The translations under genes and the position numbers were made by a program. Shown piece after piece: positions 8,421 to 16,105 of a stretch of 64,000 nucleotides of DNA. A model generated the notes under the pieces. It saw only the letters and a program-made list of their open reading frames with translations, did not search any database and had not been told where the DNA came from. The stretch covers positions 1,860,001 to 1,924,000 of the forward strand of contig NZ_JANBBE010000001.1 of assembly GCF_024648825.1 (NCBI RefSeq), in the 5' to 3' direction. The first letter of the stretch is position 1, and the number at the start of each line of letters is the position of its first letter. This stretch comes from Lentzea californiensis (GTDB lineage: Bacteria; Actinomycetota; Actinomycetes; Mycobacteriales; Pseudonocardiaceae).

Positions 8421-9233
8421 CTAGCTGTCCTTCGTGACCAGGCGGATGGCCGCGAGGCCCGTGCCGATCAGCAGGTAGCACCCGGCGAGCAGCGTGCTGT
8501 CGCCGATCTGCTCCCACGGGATCGGGTCGCGCATCACGTCGATCAGCCCCGGGAAGCCCGTCGTGATCAGGAACGGGTGCAGCCAGTCCAGCGACGTGAA
8601 CTGCCCCAGCACCTGGAACACGATGATCGTCGTCATCGTCGCCGCCTGCACCACGAGCGGGTGCTCGGTGGCCGACGAGACGGCGAGGGCGACCGCGCCG
8701 ATCGCCACCATCTGGAACGTCACCAGCAGGATGAACAGACCGATGCGCACCAGGCCCTCCGCGGTCGAGAGCGTGGTGCCGGACAGCGTCATCATGCCGT
8801 CGTTGCCGAGGAACGCCGTGCCCGAGATGATGCCGACGACCGCCATCAGCGTGACGGCGAACAGCGACATCGCGGTGAGGCCGAAGAGCTTCACGAACAG
8901 CAGCCGCACGCGCGACACGGGTGCGACCAGCAGGCCGCGCAACGTGCCGTGCTGGGCCTCGCCCGCGAGGCCGTCCGCCGCCCAGATCGACGCCACCAGC
9001 GGCAGCAGCAGGTTGAGCGACAGGAACAACGTGAAGATCGGCACGACCATGCCGTTGCCCTGCAGGATCGCGCCGAGACCCGGAGGCCCGCCGCCGCCCT
9101 CGCCCTCGTCGCTCGCGGTCCAGATGCCGAAGCTGATGATGATCGGGACGAGGACCAGGCCGAACAACCCGATGAGGGTCCGCGGCCGGCGCAGCATCCA
9201 GCGCACCTCGGAACCGAACTGCCGCGTGATCAT
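8421..9233 (-). CDS. ABC-2 type transporter permease
   Basis: The 270-residue membrane protein has about six hydrophobic segments. An N-terminal amphipathic start (MITRQFGSEVRWMLRRPRT) is followed by the first helix, a long extracytoplasmic loop rich in Gly/Glu, and the conserved GEAQHGTLRGLLVAPVSR block of ABC-2 permeases. It should form the channel of an exporter with the ATPase encoded immediately upstream (genes overlap by four bases). The substrate is not recognisable. Its 3' end abuts the palindrome at 8351-8407. Confidence 0.88.
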   Translation of the reverse strand: MITRQFGSEVRWMLRRPRTLIGLFGLVLVPIIISFGIWTASDEGEGGGGPPGLGAILQGNGMVVPIFTLFLSLNLLLPLVASIWAADGLAGEAQHGTLRGLLVAPVSRVRLLFVKLFGLTAMSLFAVTLMAVVGIISGTAFLGNDGMMTLSGTTLSTAEGLVRIGLFILLVTFQMVAIGAVALAVSSATEHPLVVQAATMTTIIVFQVLGQFTSLDWLHPFLITTGFPGLIDVMRDPIPWEQIGDSTLLAGCYLLIGTGLAAIRLVTKDS

Positions 9234-10234
9234 CGCCGTCCCCCGTCCAGGGTGTCCACAGCGGACATCCCGCGCTCGGCCTCCTCGGCCTCGGTGAGCC
9301 GCGCGAACAGCTCTTCCAGACCGGTCTTCCAGCGCGTCGCCTCGAAGACGCGGGCGCCGCCCTGCACCAGGGTCTCGATCACCTGCGGCGCACTCGTCCC
9401 GGCGAGCTCGACCCGCAGGCCGTCGCCGAGCGGGCGGGCGGAGATCTTGGCCTGCCGCAACGCGCTCAGCGCCGTCTCCACGTCCGGGGTGATCACCTGG
9501 AGCGCCGAGCCGCCCGCCTGCAGCAGTTCGGTCAGTTCTCCCTGCGCCACCACGGTGCCGCGGTGCAGCACCGCGACGTGCGTGCAGGTGGCCTCGACCT
9601 CGCTCAGCAGGTGGCTGGAGACGAGGACGGTGCTGCCGGCCGCGTGCAGGTCCCCGATGATCTTGCGGATCTCCCGCGTGCCGGCCGGGTCGAGGCCGTT
9701 GGTCGGCTCGTCGAGCACGACGAGCTTGCGCGGCACGAGCAACGCCGCGGCCAGGCCGAGACGTTGCTTCATGCCGAGCGAGTACCCCCGGTACCTGCGG
9801 TGGGCCGCCTGGGCGAGCCCGACGCGTTCGATGGCGTCCTCAACGGCCTGCTTGATCTCCTTGCGAGGCAGCAGAGGCTCGAACGCGGCACACCTGACGA
9901 GGTTCTCCCGTCCGCTGAGGAACGGGTGGAACCCCGGACCCTCGACCAGCGCGCCCACGTGCGGCAGCGCCTGCTCGGCTCCCTCTGGCAGCGGCCTTCC
10001 GAGCAGTTCGATCTCCCCCTGCGTGGGGCGGACCAACCCGAGCAGCATCCGGATCGTGGTCGTCTTGCCGGACCCGTTGGGCCCGAGCATGCCGAGCACG
10101 GCACCTTCCGGCAGCTCGAGGTCGACGCGGTCCACGGCGACCGTGCTCCCGTACTCCTTGCGCAGCCCCTTGGTCCGCGCGGCGACAGCGGTCTTGCTGG
10201 GCGCTGTCACCGGCGCGCTGGTCGAGGTGGTCAC
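9230..10234 (-). CDS. ABC transporter ATP-binding protein
   Basis: The 334-residue ATPase has Walker A GPNGSGKTT, a signature YSLGMKQRLGLA (the relaxed form common in DrrA/CcmA-type exporters), Walker B LVVLDEPTNGLDP and a switch His in VSSHLL. A C-terminal extension of about 90 residues follows. It pairs with the downstream ABC-2 permease to make an export system. It overlaps both neighbours by four bases, so LolA-like protein, ATPase and permease are made from one coupled operon. Exporters of this class usually handle lipids, drugs or lantibiotics; which one here is unknown. Confidence 0.92.
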   Translation of the reverse strand: MTTSTSAPVTAPSKTAVAARTKGLRKEYGSTVAVDRVDLELPEGAVLGMLGPNGSGKTTTIRMLLGLVRPTQGEIELLGRPLPEGAEQALPHVGALVEGPGFHPFLSGRENLVRCAAFEPLLPRKEIKQAVEDAIERVGLAQAAHRRYRGYSLGMKQRLGLAAALLVPRKLVVLDEPTNGLDPAGTREIRKIIGDLHAAGSTVLVSSHLLSEVEATCTHVAVLHRGTVVAQGELTELLQAGGSALQVITPDVETALSALRQAKISARPLGDGLRVELAGTSAPQVIETLVQGGARVFEATRWKTGLEELFARLTEAEEAERGMSAVDTLDGGRR

Positions 10235-11304
10235 TTCACCTGTCCGATCGTGTCGAACAGGACCTGCTCGGGCACGGCGCCCGCGACGACACGGCCGTCG
10301 TCCGCGATCAGGATCGTGGCGACCTTCGTGGTGAAGACCTGGCCGCTACCCCAGTTGCCGCTGACCTTCTTGGTGAACTTGTCGACCAGGCCCTGCGCCT
10401 CGGCGGGAACCTGGGTCATGGCCTCGGCCGGAATGCGTGCGCCGACGACCGTGTCCCAGCCCGTGCCGAAGATCTGCGGGTCCTTGCCCTGCAACGCCTG
10501 CTCGACACCGAGCTCCGGCCTGCGGTCGCGGCCCTTCTCCTCCTTGGCCTCCGGCGTGGTGACCTTGGCCTGGGCCGGCGGCGTGAACTCGAAGAGCTTC
10601 GGGTCCTGCGCGCCGACGTTGATCTCCTTGAAGCCGACCGTGCCCGCGGGCTCGCTCGCGCCGTTGGTCAGAACGGCCACGCGCAACGGCATCTTCAGCT
10701 CGGCGTCGACCGCGATCCGCACCTCGCGGATCAGGGTCTTCTCGCTGGCCTTGGGGGTCAGCACGAGCTCGTAGGCGGCACGGTTCGCGACTCGCGCGGT
10801 GCCGTCGACGGTGATGTCGCTGAACTCCTTGGTCAGGCCGACGACCTGCTTGGCCGCGGCGGCCGGGTCGACCGACTGGGCCTTCTGCTCGTCCGGCTTC
10901 GGCTGGTCCGCCTTGTGCTCGGCCTTGGTGACCTCGTTGTCCGCGGAGTTCCAAGACCAGGTGGTCTTGCCGTCGTTGACGATGGTCTGCTCGGACTGGC
11001 CGTTCGGCAGGGCGGCGCGGAACTTGCCGTTGCCGTCCGTCCAGATCCGCGCGCTGTGCTTGCCGTCGGCGAGCTGCGGGATCTCGGCGAGCGACGGCAG
11101 GCCGAGCTTGTTGTCGACCTCCACCGTTCCGCCGAAAGCACCCGGCTTGCTCGTCAGCACCTGTTGCACGAGTGACTCCGCGGACACGTCCGGGAGTGAT
11201 GGCGGCTGGCCCGCACCCGCTGGCATGGCGGCAAGGCTGAGCCCTGCCACACCGGTGATCACACCGGCCGCCGCAGCGGCCAGGGTCACCTTTCGCTTGT
11301 TCAT
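10231..11304 (-). CDS. LolA-like secreted protein (outer-membrane lipoprotein carrier fold)
   Basis: The 357-residue protein has a Sec signal (MNKRKVTLAAAAAGVITGV, cleavage near AGA-G at about 32). Its body resembles the LolA/RseB fold: SAESLVQQVLTSKPGAFGGTVEV, SARIWTDGNGKFRAALPNG, then a long DNEVTKAEHKA linker. No lipobox Cys is present. The ATG at 11304 has an excellent ribosome-binding site (GGAGGAGGGG just upstream on the minus strand). It is first in an operon with an ABC-2 exporter and faces a two-component system. Actinobacteria lack a classical outer-membrane Lol pathway, so a carrier or sensor role for lipids or lipoproteins at the membrane surface is inferred. Confidence 0.8.
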   Translation of the reverse strand: MNKRKVTLAAAAAGVITGVAGLSLAAMPAGAGQPPSLPDVSAESLVQQVLTSKPGAFGGTVEVDNKLGLPSLAEIPQLADGKHSARIWTDGNGKFRAALPNGQSEQTIVNDGKTTWSWNSADNEVTKAEHKADQPKPDEQKAQSVDPAAAAKQVVGLTKEFSDITVDGTARVANRAAYELVLTPKASEKTLIREVRIAVDAELKMPLRVAVLTNGASEPAGTVGFKEINVGAQDPKLFEFTPPAQAKVTTPEAKEEKGRDRRPELGVEQALQGKDPQIFGTGWDTVVGARIPAEAMTQVPAEAQGLVDKFTKKVSGNWGSGQVFTTKVATILIADDGRVVAGAVPEQVLFDTIGQVK

Positions 11305-11355
11305 CAGTTGGTCCCCTCCTCCAAGGGCTTGTACCCATAGCTTGGTGGTGGGTTG

Positions 11356-11448
11356 CTGAGATGGTGCTGAGACTACTCCCACCTGCGGTTTTGTGCCTGA
11401 GCGACGATGATTTCTGAGAGACGGCTGAGATCTTGCGCGCAGCTGAGA
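11356..11448. promoter_or_regulatory. CTGAGA direct-repeat operator cluster in the divergent promoter region
   Basis: Six copies of CTGAG(A/C) stand on the plus strand at 11356, 11367, 11397, 11414, 11425 and 11443. Two pairs (11356/11367 and 11414/11425) are exactly 11 bp apart, one helical turn, which is the usual layout of OmpR-family response-regulator boxes. The cluster fills the gap between the LolA-like/ABC operon and the response regulator gene, so autoregulation and control of the exporter operon are both likely. Confidence 0.6.
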
Positions 11449-11472
11449 GCCGGGCCCGTCATGCTGTGACCC

Positions 11473-12174
11473 GTGAAGCCTCGAGTGCTGGTCGTGGACG
11501 ACGAAGTCGGCGTGCGCCGGGCGTTGGAGCGCGGACTTTCCGCTGAGGGCATGGAGGTCGTCACCGCGTCCGACGGGCCCACGGCGCTGCGGGTGGCGCT
11601 GACGGGGGCCTTCGACGTGGTGCTGCTCGACATCATGCTGCCCGGGCTGTCGGGGTACCGCGTGCTGCAACGCATGCGGGCCGACGGGGTGCGGACGCCC
11701 GTGCTGATGGTGTCCGCGAAGGACGGGGAGGTCGACCAGGCGGACGGCCTCGACCTCGGCGCCGACGGGTACCTGGTCAAGCCGTTCAGCTTCGTCGTGC
11801 TGGTCGCCCAGGTCAGGGCGTTGCTGCGACGCGGTGGCGGGGCGCGCCGGAAGCTGACGCTGGGACACCTGGTCATCGACCGCGGGCTGCGCGAGGTCAG
11901 CTGGGCCGGGCAGGACGTGTCGCTGTCGCCGCGCGAGTACGCGGTGCTCGACGTGCTGGCGTCCCGGGCGGGGTCCGTGGTGACCAAGGACGAGCTGCTG
12001 CGGACCGTCTGGGGAGACGAGCAGGCCGCCACCCGCAACGCCGTCGAGGTCTACGTGGGATACCTCCGGCGCAAGCTGGACGCCGTGGGGGCCGGTGAGG
12101 TCGTGCGGACCATCCGCGGGCACGGGTACATCGCGTCCACGCCGGACCTGGACAACGCGCTGGGCAACAAGTGA
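11473..12174 (+). CDS. OmpR-family response regulator
   Basis: The 233-residue protein has a receiver domain with acidic pocket VVDDE, phospho-acceptor D53 in DVVLLDIMLPG, and conserved K103 in YLVKPF. It is followed by a winged-helix output domain (SLSPREYAVLDVLASRAG, then AVEVYVGYLRRKLD and TIRGHGY). It acts as the DNA-binding partner of the histidine kinase encoded four bases into its own 3' end. GTG at 11473 gives the standard N-terminus MKPRVLVVDDE. The direct repeats just upstream are its likely binding sites. Confidence 0.95.
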   Translation: MKPRVLVVDDEVGVRRALERGLSAEGMEVVTASDGPTALRVALTGAFDVVLLDIMLPGLSGYRVLQRMRADGVRTPVLMVSAKDGEVDQADGLDLGADGYLVKPFSFVVLVAQVRALLRRGGGARRKLTLGHLVIDRGLREVSWAGQDVSLSPREYAVLDVLASRAGSVVTKDELLRTVWGDEQAATRNAVEVYVGYLRRKLDAVGAGEVVRTIRGHGYIASTPDLDNALGNK

Positions 12175-13427
12175 GTCCTGGCTGGTGGCTGCGGCGCTCG
12201 CTGCGCTTCCGCATCACCGTCGTGGCCACCGGGGTCGCGTTGCTCTGCCTGCTGGCCTTCACGGGCCTGGCGCCCTCGCTGATCGGGCTGATCCAGATCA
12301 CCGCGGTCGACCAGGAGCTGGAGAAGTCGCCGCCTCGGGTGCTGGACGTGGCCGGTGTGCCGGTGGACGGCAAGCCGCCGCTCCCGCTGACCGCGCAGGA
12401 CATCCGGGCCCTGCGGTCCGGGGAGCCCGTGCTGCGGCTGGAGGGGGAGTCCGCGCTCCGGTTCCGGGGGCAGGTGGTGTTCTCCGGGGACGGGACGCCC
12501 CGGCTGGAGGTCTACGCGAGCACGTTGCTGGGGTACGGGAAGGCCAACACGCTCGGCTCGCGCTGGCTGGCCGTCGCGGCGGTGCTGGTGGCCGGGCTGG
12601 TGGGGATCGCGACCTGGTTGTCGGTGCGCTCGTCGCTGCGGCCGGTCGAACGGATGCGGGTCGCGGCGGGGGAGCTGCCGCACGGCGAACGCCTGCCGGT
12701 GCCGCCGTCGCGCGACGAGCTGCAGGCGCTGGCCGAGGCGTTGAACGCGTTGCTGGCCCGGCGCGACGAGGCCTCGGACCGGTTGCGGCGGTTCACCGGG
12801 GACGCGGCGCACGAGCTGAGGTCGCCGGTCGCGTCCGTGCGGGCGCAGGCCGAGGTCGCGGTGGCGCACCCGGATCCCGACTTCTCCATCGAGGTGCTGG
12901 AGTCGGTGGTCGAGGAGTCGATCCGGCTCAGCGCCCTGGTGGAGTCGTTGCTGATCCTGGCCCGCGCGGACACGGCGGCGCCACCGCGCGCCGAGGCCGT
13001 GGACCTGGTGCTGGAGGCCGAGGCGGCGATCTCCCGGCTGGACACGGAGCTGCTGGTGCGGCTGACCGCCCCGCCGTCGGCGTGCCTGGTGTCGGCCAGG
13101 CGCTCCGAGGTCGAGCTGGTGCTGGACAACCTGCTGCGCAACGCCGCCCGGTACGCGTACTCGACGATCACGCTCACGCTGGTGCCGGTCGGGCGGGACG
13201 TGCGGCTGCTCGTGGACGACGACGGCCACGGCATCCCCGCCGAGCACCGCGCGAAGGTGTTCGACCGGTTCTACCGGGTGGAGGAGGACCGCGGCCGCCG
13301 GTCCGGCGGGTTCGGTCTCGGCCTGGCCCTGGTGTCGCACCTCGTGCAACGCAGGGGCGGGACGGTCCGCGCCGCGGAGTCACCTGCCGGTGGTGCGCGT
13401 TTGGAGATCCGCTGGCCGTCCTGGTAG
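12171..13427 (+). CDS. sensor histidine kinase
   Basis: The 418-residue kinase has a first membrane helix at about 15-40 and an extracytoplasmic sensor of about 90 residues with no recognised domain. A second helix at about 131-152 is followed by a HAMP linker (RSSLRPVERMRVAAGEL). The phospho-acceptor H214 lies in DAAHELRSPVASVR. The ATPase domain has N-box LDNLLRNAARYA, G1 VDDDGHGIP and G2 FGLGLALV. The GTG start overlaps the response regulator by four bases, the normal coupling of a cognate pair. The signal is unknown; the neighbouring LolA-like/exporter operon suggests cell-envelope stress. Confidence 0.94.
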   Translation: MSPGWWLRRSLRFRITVVATGVALLCLLAFTGLAPSLIGLIQITAVDQELEKSPPRVLDVAGVPVDGKPPLPLTAQDIRALRSGEPVLRLEGESALRFRGQVVFSGDGTPRLEVYASTLLGYGKANTLGSRWLAVAAVLVAGLVGIATWLSVRSSLRPVERMRVAAGELPHGERLPVPPSRDELQALAEALNALLARRDEASDRLRRFTGDAAHELRSPVASVRAQAEVAVAHPDPDFSIEVLESVVEESIRLSALVESLLILARADTAAPPRAEAVDLVLEAEAAISRLDTELLVRLTAPPSACLVSARRSEVELVLDNLLRNAARYAYSTITLTLVPVGRDVRLLVDDDGHGIPAEHRAKVFDRFYRVEEDRGRRSGGFGLGLALVSHLVQRRGGTVRAAESPAGGARLEIRWPSW

Positions 13428-13436
13428 CAAGCTCTG

Positions 13437-14210
13437 GTGCCTGAGTTGCGAGCGTCGGCGCTGGTCGACGCGCCTGTCCCCGTCGTCGCGGGTGCCCTGC
13501 TGGACACCTCGCTGATCGCGGGGTTCGGGGTGGGGGTCCCGGGCCCGCTGCTGTGCCTGGGTGACGTGCTCACCGGGCCGTTCGGGGTGCGGCTGACGGT
13601 CACGCGCGCCGACCTGTCCGGGGTGTCCGCGGCCGGTGACTTCCTGGAGCTGCACACGGATCTCGTGACGACCGGCGCCGGGACGATGGTGGTCGACCGG
13701 GTCTCCTGGACCTCGGTACGCGGTGTCGTCGGCCGGTTCGCGGACGTGGCGGTCGGGCGCGGAATGGCGTTGCGGGTGCTGGAGAAGCGCTCGGCGTTGC
13801 TCGCCCGGCGGTGCGAGGAGCTGCGCGCGGCCAGGGTCGTGGTGGGTGCGGCGATCGTCCGGGGTGGACGGTTGCTGGCGCAGCAGCGCTCCTACCCGGA
13901 AAGCCATGCGGGGCAGTGGGAACTGCCCGGCGGGCGGGTCGAGCCGGGGGAGAAGCCCGCGGACGCGCTGGTGCGCGAATGCGTGGAAGAGCTGGGTGTT
14001 CCCGTCGTCGTCGGCGAGCAGGTCGGGCCGGACGTGCCGTTGAAGAAGGACGTGGTGCTGCGCATCTTCGCCGCGGAGCTCGCCGGAGGTGAGCCGGAGG
14101 CGTTGGAGCACAACGCTGTCCGGTGGGTCACCGCCGGCGAGCTTCCCGGCCTGGACTGGCTGCCCGCCGATCGCGTGCTGGTGCCGGCCCTTCAGCAGCT
14201 CCTCAACTGA
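13437..14210 (+). CDS. Nudix hydrolase with N-terminal SRPBCC-like domain
   Basis: The C-terminal half carries a complete Nudix box, GGRVEPGEKPADALVREC followed by VEELG, with the preceding GQWELPGG. MutT-type enzymes of this sort hydrolyse nucleoside diphosphate-X compounds such as 8-oxo-dGTP. The first about 125 residues (ASALVDAPVPVVAGALLDTS, then LTGPFGVRLTVTRADLSG) look like a polyketide-cyclase/SRPBCC fold, a fusion seen in some actinobacteria. The roles of the two halves together are not known. GTG at 13437 follows the kinase stop by 9 bases, so co-transcription is possible. The 3' end overlaps convergent trpS by 8 bases. Confidence 0.85.
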   Translation: MPELRASALVDAPVPVVAGALLDTSLIAGFGVGVPGPLLCLGDVLTGPFGVRLTVTRADLSGVSAAGDFLELHTDLVTTGAGTMVVDRVSWTSVRGVVGRFADVAVGRGMALRVLEKRSALLARRCEELRAARVVVGAAIVRGGRLLAQQRSYPESHAGQWELPGGRVEPGEKPADALVRECVEELGVPVVVGEQVGPDVPLKKDVVLRIFAAELAGGEPEALEHNAVRWVTAGELPGLDWLPADRVLVPALQQLLN

Positions 14211-15127
14211 GCCCGGACAGGCGCAGGGCCGCGTTCAGCCGGTGCTGGGCGCGCTCGCGGGCCCGTTCCGCGCCGGACGCCCTGATCCGGTCCAGCTCGG
14301 CGGGGTCGGCGAGCAGTTCCAGCGTGCGGTCGCGCACGGGACGGAGCTCCTCGATCACCGCTTCGGCCACGACGTTCTTGAGGTCGGAGAACCTGCTCGT
14401 GAAGTCCTCGGGCTCCTTGCCGGTGCAGGAGGCGAGGATCTCGGTCAGGTTCGCGATGCCCTCGGTGGACGACACGGCCCTGCGGACCTTGCGCCGCACG
14501 AGGTCCGGGTCGTCGAGCACGAAGACGACGCCCGCGGAGTTCTGCGCCGACTTGTCCATCTTGCGCGCCGGGTCCGAGAGGTCCTTGATGCGCGCCCCCA
14601 CCTTCGGCACCACCGCGGTCGGGACGATGAACGCGTCGCCGTAGGCGTGGTTGAACCGACGGGCGAGGGCGCGGGCCAGTTCGACGTGCTGGAGCTGGTC
14701 CTCGCCGACCGGCACCTCCGCCGTGCCCTGCAGCAGGATGTCCGCGGCCATCAGCACCGGGTAGGTCAGCAGGCTCAGCCGCACCGACTCGCGGCCGAGC
14801 GACTTCTCCTTGAACTGGATCATCCGCGCGGCCTCGCCGTAGGTGCAGGTGCACTCCAGCACCCAGTTCAGCGCTCCCAGCTCGCGGATCAGATCGCTCT
14901 GCACGCACACGCTGGCAGGGGCGATGCCGGACGCGATGAGCACCGCGAGCTGCTCCCGCGTCATGGATCGCAGCCGTTGCGGGTTGTGCGACGACGTCAT
15001 CGCGTGCAGGTCGCTGATGAAGTACACGTCGTCGTCGGTGCCCTCACGGGCCCACGTGCGCAGCGCGCCGAGGTAGTTGCCCAGGGTGCACCTGGCCGGA
15101 GGGCGTGATGGCGGAGAGCCGGATCAT
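14203..15127 (-). pseudogene. trpS: tryptophanyl-tRNA synthetase, interrupted by a 1-nt insertion
   Basis: The enzyme charges tRNA-Trp and is normally essential. The ATG at 15127 reads MIRLSAITPSGQVH; one extra C (plus-strand GGG at 15084-15086 where GG is expected) then shifts the frame. The next frame continues LGNYLGALRTWAREG and stays intact to the stop, including a KMSKS-like KMDKS. The break falls inside the class I HIGH-like motif (HLGN). Because all other residues are normal, this is either a sequencing error or a very recent lesion rescued by another trpS elsewhere. A Trp-Trp leader peptide and attenuator precede the gene. Confidence 0.9.
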
Positions 15128-15172
15128 GATGAGTGGTCCTTTCGTGAAGGACCGCCTCGGACGACACGCACG

Positions 15173-15196
15173 AAAAAGCCGCCCGTCCGGGCGGCT
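15173..15196 (-). terminator. attenuator terminator in the trpS leader
   Basis: On the minus strand a GC-rich hairpin (GCCGCCC, short loop, GGGCGGC) is followed by five T residues, a classic intrinsic terminator. It lies between the Trp-rich leader peptide (15230-15271) and trpS. Segment GGCGGC at the end of the leader peptide can pair with its GCCGCC arm as an antiterminator. Confidence 0.85.
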
Positions 15197-15229
15197 CGTG
15201 TACGCGTCAGTGGTGGTGTCTGCGCGCAG

Positions 15230-15271
15230 CTACTCCGGCCGCCTGAAAGCGGCCCACCAGTAGGCGTTCAT
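15230..15271 (-). CDS. trpS leader peptide (tandem Trp codons)
   Basis: A 13-residue ORF on the minus strand reads MNAYWWAAFRRPE and stops 34 bases before the terminator hairpin. Two adjacent Trp codons sit just before a small perfect hairpin (GGCCGC-TTTCAG-GCGGCC). This is the layout of ribosome-mediated attenuation. When charged tRNA-Trp is scarce the ribosome stalls at WW, the leader segment GGCGGC pairs with the terminator arm, and trpS is read through. When it is plentiful the terminator forms. The ribosome-binding site is weak, common for leader peptides near the 5' end. Confidence 0.82.
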   Translation of the reverse strand: MNAYWWAAFRRPE

Positions 15272-15287
15272 CGTGCGCACGATGGTG

Positions 15288-15316
15288 AGTATAGGTCTAC
15301 CGTCAACGCATGTTCA
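15288..15316 (-). promoter_or_regulatory. possible promoter of the trpS leader transcript
   Basis: On the minus strand a -10-like TATACT (15288-15293) is preceded 17 bases upstream by TGAACA (15311-15316), a partial -35 match. Transcription would start about 10 bases before the leader-peptide ATG. The -10 is good, the -35 poor. Confidence 0.4.
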
Positions 15317-15612
15317 TCGTGCTGCTGAAGTACGCCGCGCCACTGGAACAGATCGACTACGCCCTCCCCGACCACCGGAACTGGGTCGAGAAGCAGTACG
15401 AGCGAGGTCTCTTCCTCGCTTCGGGGCGTCAGGTGCCGAGGACGGGCGGCGTGATCATCACGCGGCCCATGCCCCGGGGCAAGCTCGAGGCGCTGCTCGC
15501 CACGGACCCGTGGGCCGAGCAGAAACTGGTGAAGTACGAGATCTGCGAGTTCGAGGCGACGCGAACGGCGCCCGAGCTCCTGAAGCTCAACGAGGCCGTG
15601 CTGCAGTCCTAG
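15310..15612 (+). CDS. YciI-family protein
   Basis: The 100-residue product matches the YCII domain along its length. It begins MFIVLLKYAAPLEQIDYAL with the conserved PDHRNWVEKQYERGLFLASG block (His and acidic residues of the proposed active site), followed by GGVIITRPMPRGKLEALLATDPW. The fold is ferredoxin-like. Enzymatic roles have been shown for only a few relatives, so function here is open. It is divergent from the trpS leader; the two 5' regions overlap by a few dozen bases. Confidence 0.88.
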   Translation: MFIVLLKYAAPLEQIDYALPDHRNWVEKQYERGLFLASGRQVPRTGGVIITRPMPRGKLEALLATDPWAEQKLVKYEICEFEATRTAPELLKLNEAVLQS

Positions 15613-15784
15613 GGCTCCGGTGAGGCCGGCCACTCGATCGCCGCGCTGGGCGACCGGGGTGGCGCCGCGCGTCCGGGACCCGGCGATCGTGTTGTTCGGG
15701 TGAGCTTCGACACCTGTGCGCGGGCCGTCCGGCGGTCGAGCGACGCTGGAGAAGGCCCCCGCGCACGGCGGCCTCCAGAGGGCT

Positions 15785-15940
15785 TCAGGCGGCCTTCTTC
15801 AGAGCCTTCCTGGCCGCCTTCTCAGCCTTCTTCGCGGCCTTCTTCCTGGCCTTGTCACGCTCCTTGAGCAGGAACGGGACCGGGCAGCGCTTGCACTGGG
15901 GCTTGGACCGGCAGCACTTCTTCTTGAGCTTTTTGCCCAC
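15785..15940 (-). CDS. small basic Cys-motif protein, 51 aa
   Basis: A GTG at 15940, eight bases behind GGAG on the minus strand, opens VGKKLKKKCCRSKPQCKRCP, followed by a Lys/Ala-rich helical tail (repeats of KKAAKKAEKAARKALKKA). The four Cys in a CC-x5-C-x2-C arrangement could hold a metal. The tail resembles histone H1-like or nucleic-acid-binding basic helices. Small actinobacterial proteins of this type are familiar as unnamed conserved hypotheticals. It is divergent from typA. RNA or DNA binding is inferred from charge only. Confidence 0.7.
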   Translation of the reverse strand: MGKKLKKKCCRSKPQCKRCPVPFLLKERDKARKKAAKKAEKAARKALKKAA

Positions 15941-16105
15941 TGTTCGAACTCCACTCCGCCACGTATCGCTAGAGTAGGTGAGGCTCAGTTCACTGGCACT
16001 CTTGTGTGGTAATGGCGACGCAGCCGGTAGTATCAGTAGTGGCCCTGCGCATCGAAGTGTCCGGCGCGAGCCCCTCCAACGCCTTCGAAGCTCTAGGAGT
16101 TCTGC

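Noticed and set aside
8265..10334. Very long plus-strand open frame opposite the ABC exporter genes
   Set aside because: High-GC antisense shadow: its translation is low-complexity Arg/Gln/Asp-rich, while the minus strand encodes complete ABC ATPase and permease motifs.
11305..11340. Extending the LolA-like gene to a much earlier start near 12123
   Set aside because: The upstream frame runs through the response regulator on the other strand and lacks a ribosome-binding site; the ATG at 11304 has GGAGGAGGGG and a normal signal peptide.
15135..15153. Short hairpin GGTCCTT-TCGTG-AAGGACC in the trpS leader resembling family II core
   Set aside because: Seven-base arms with the TTTCGT core are too short to assign to the palindrome families; it may be chance or part of the leader.
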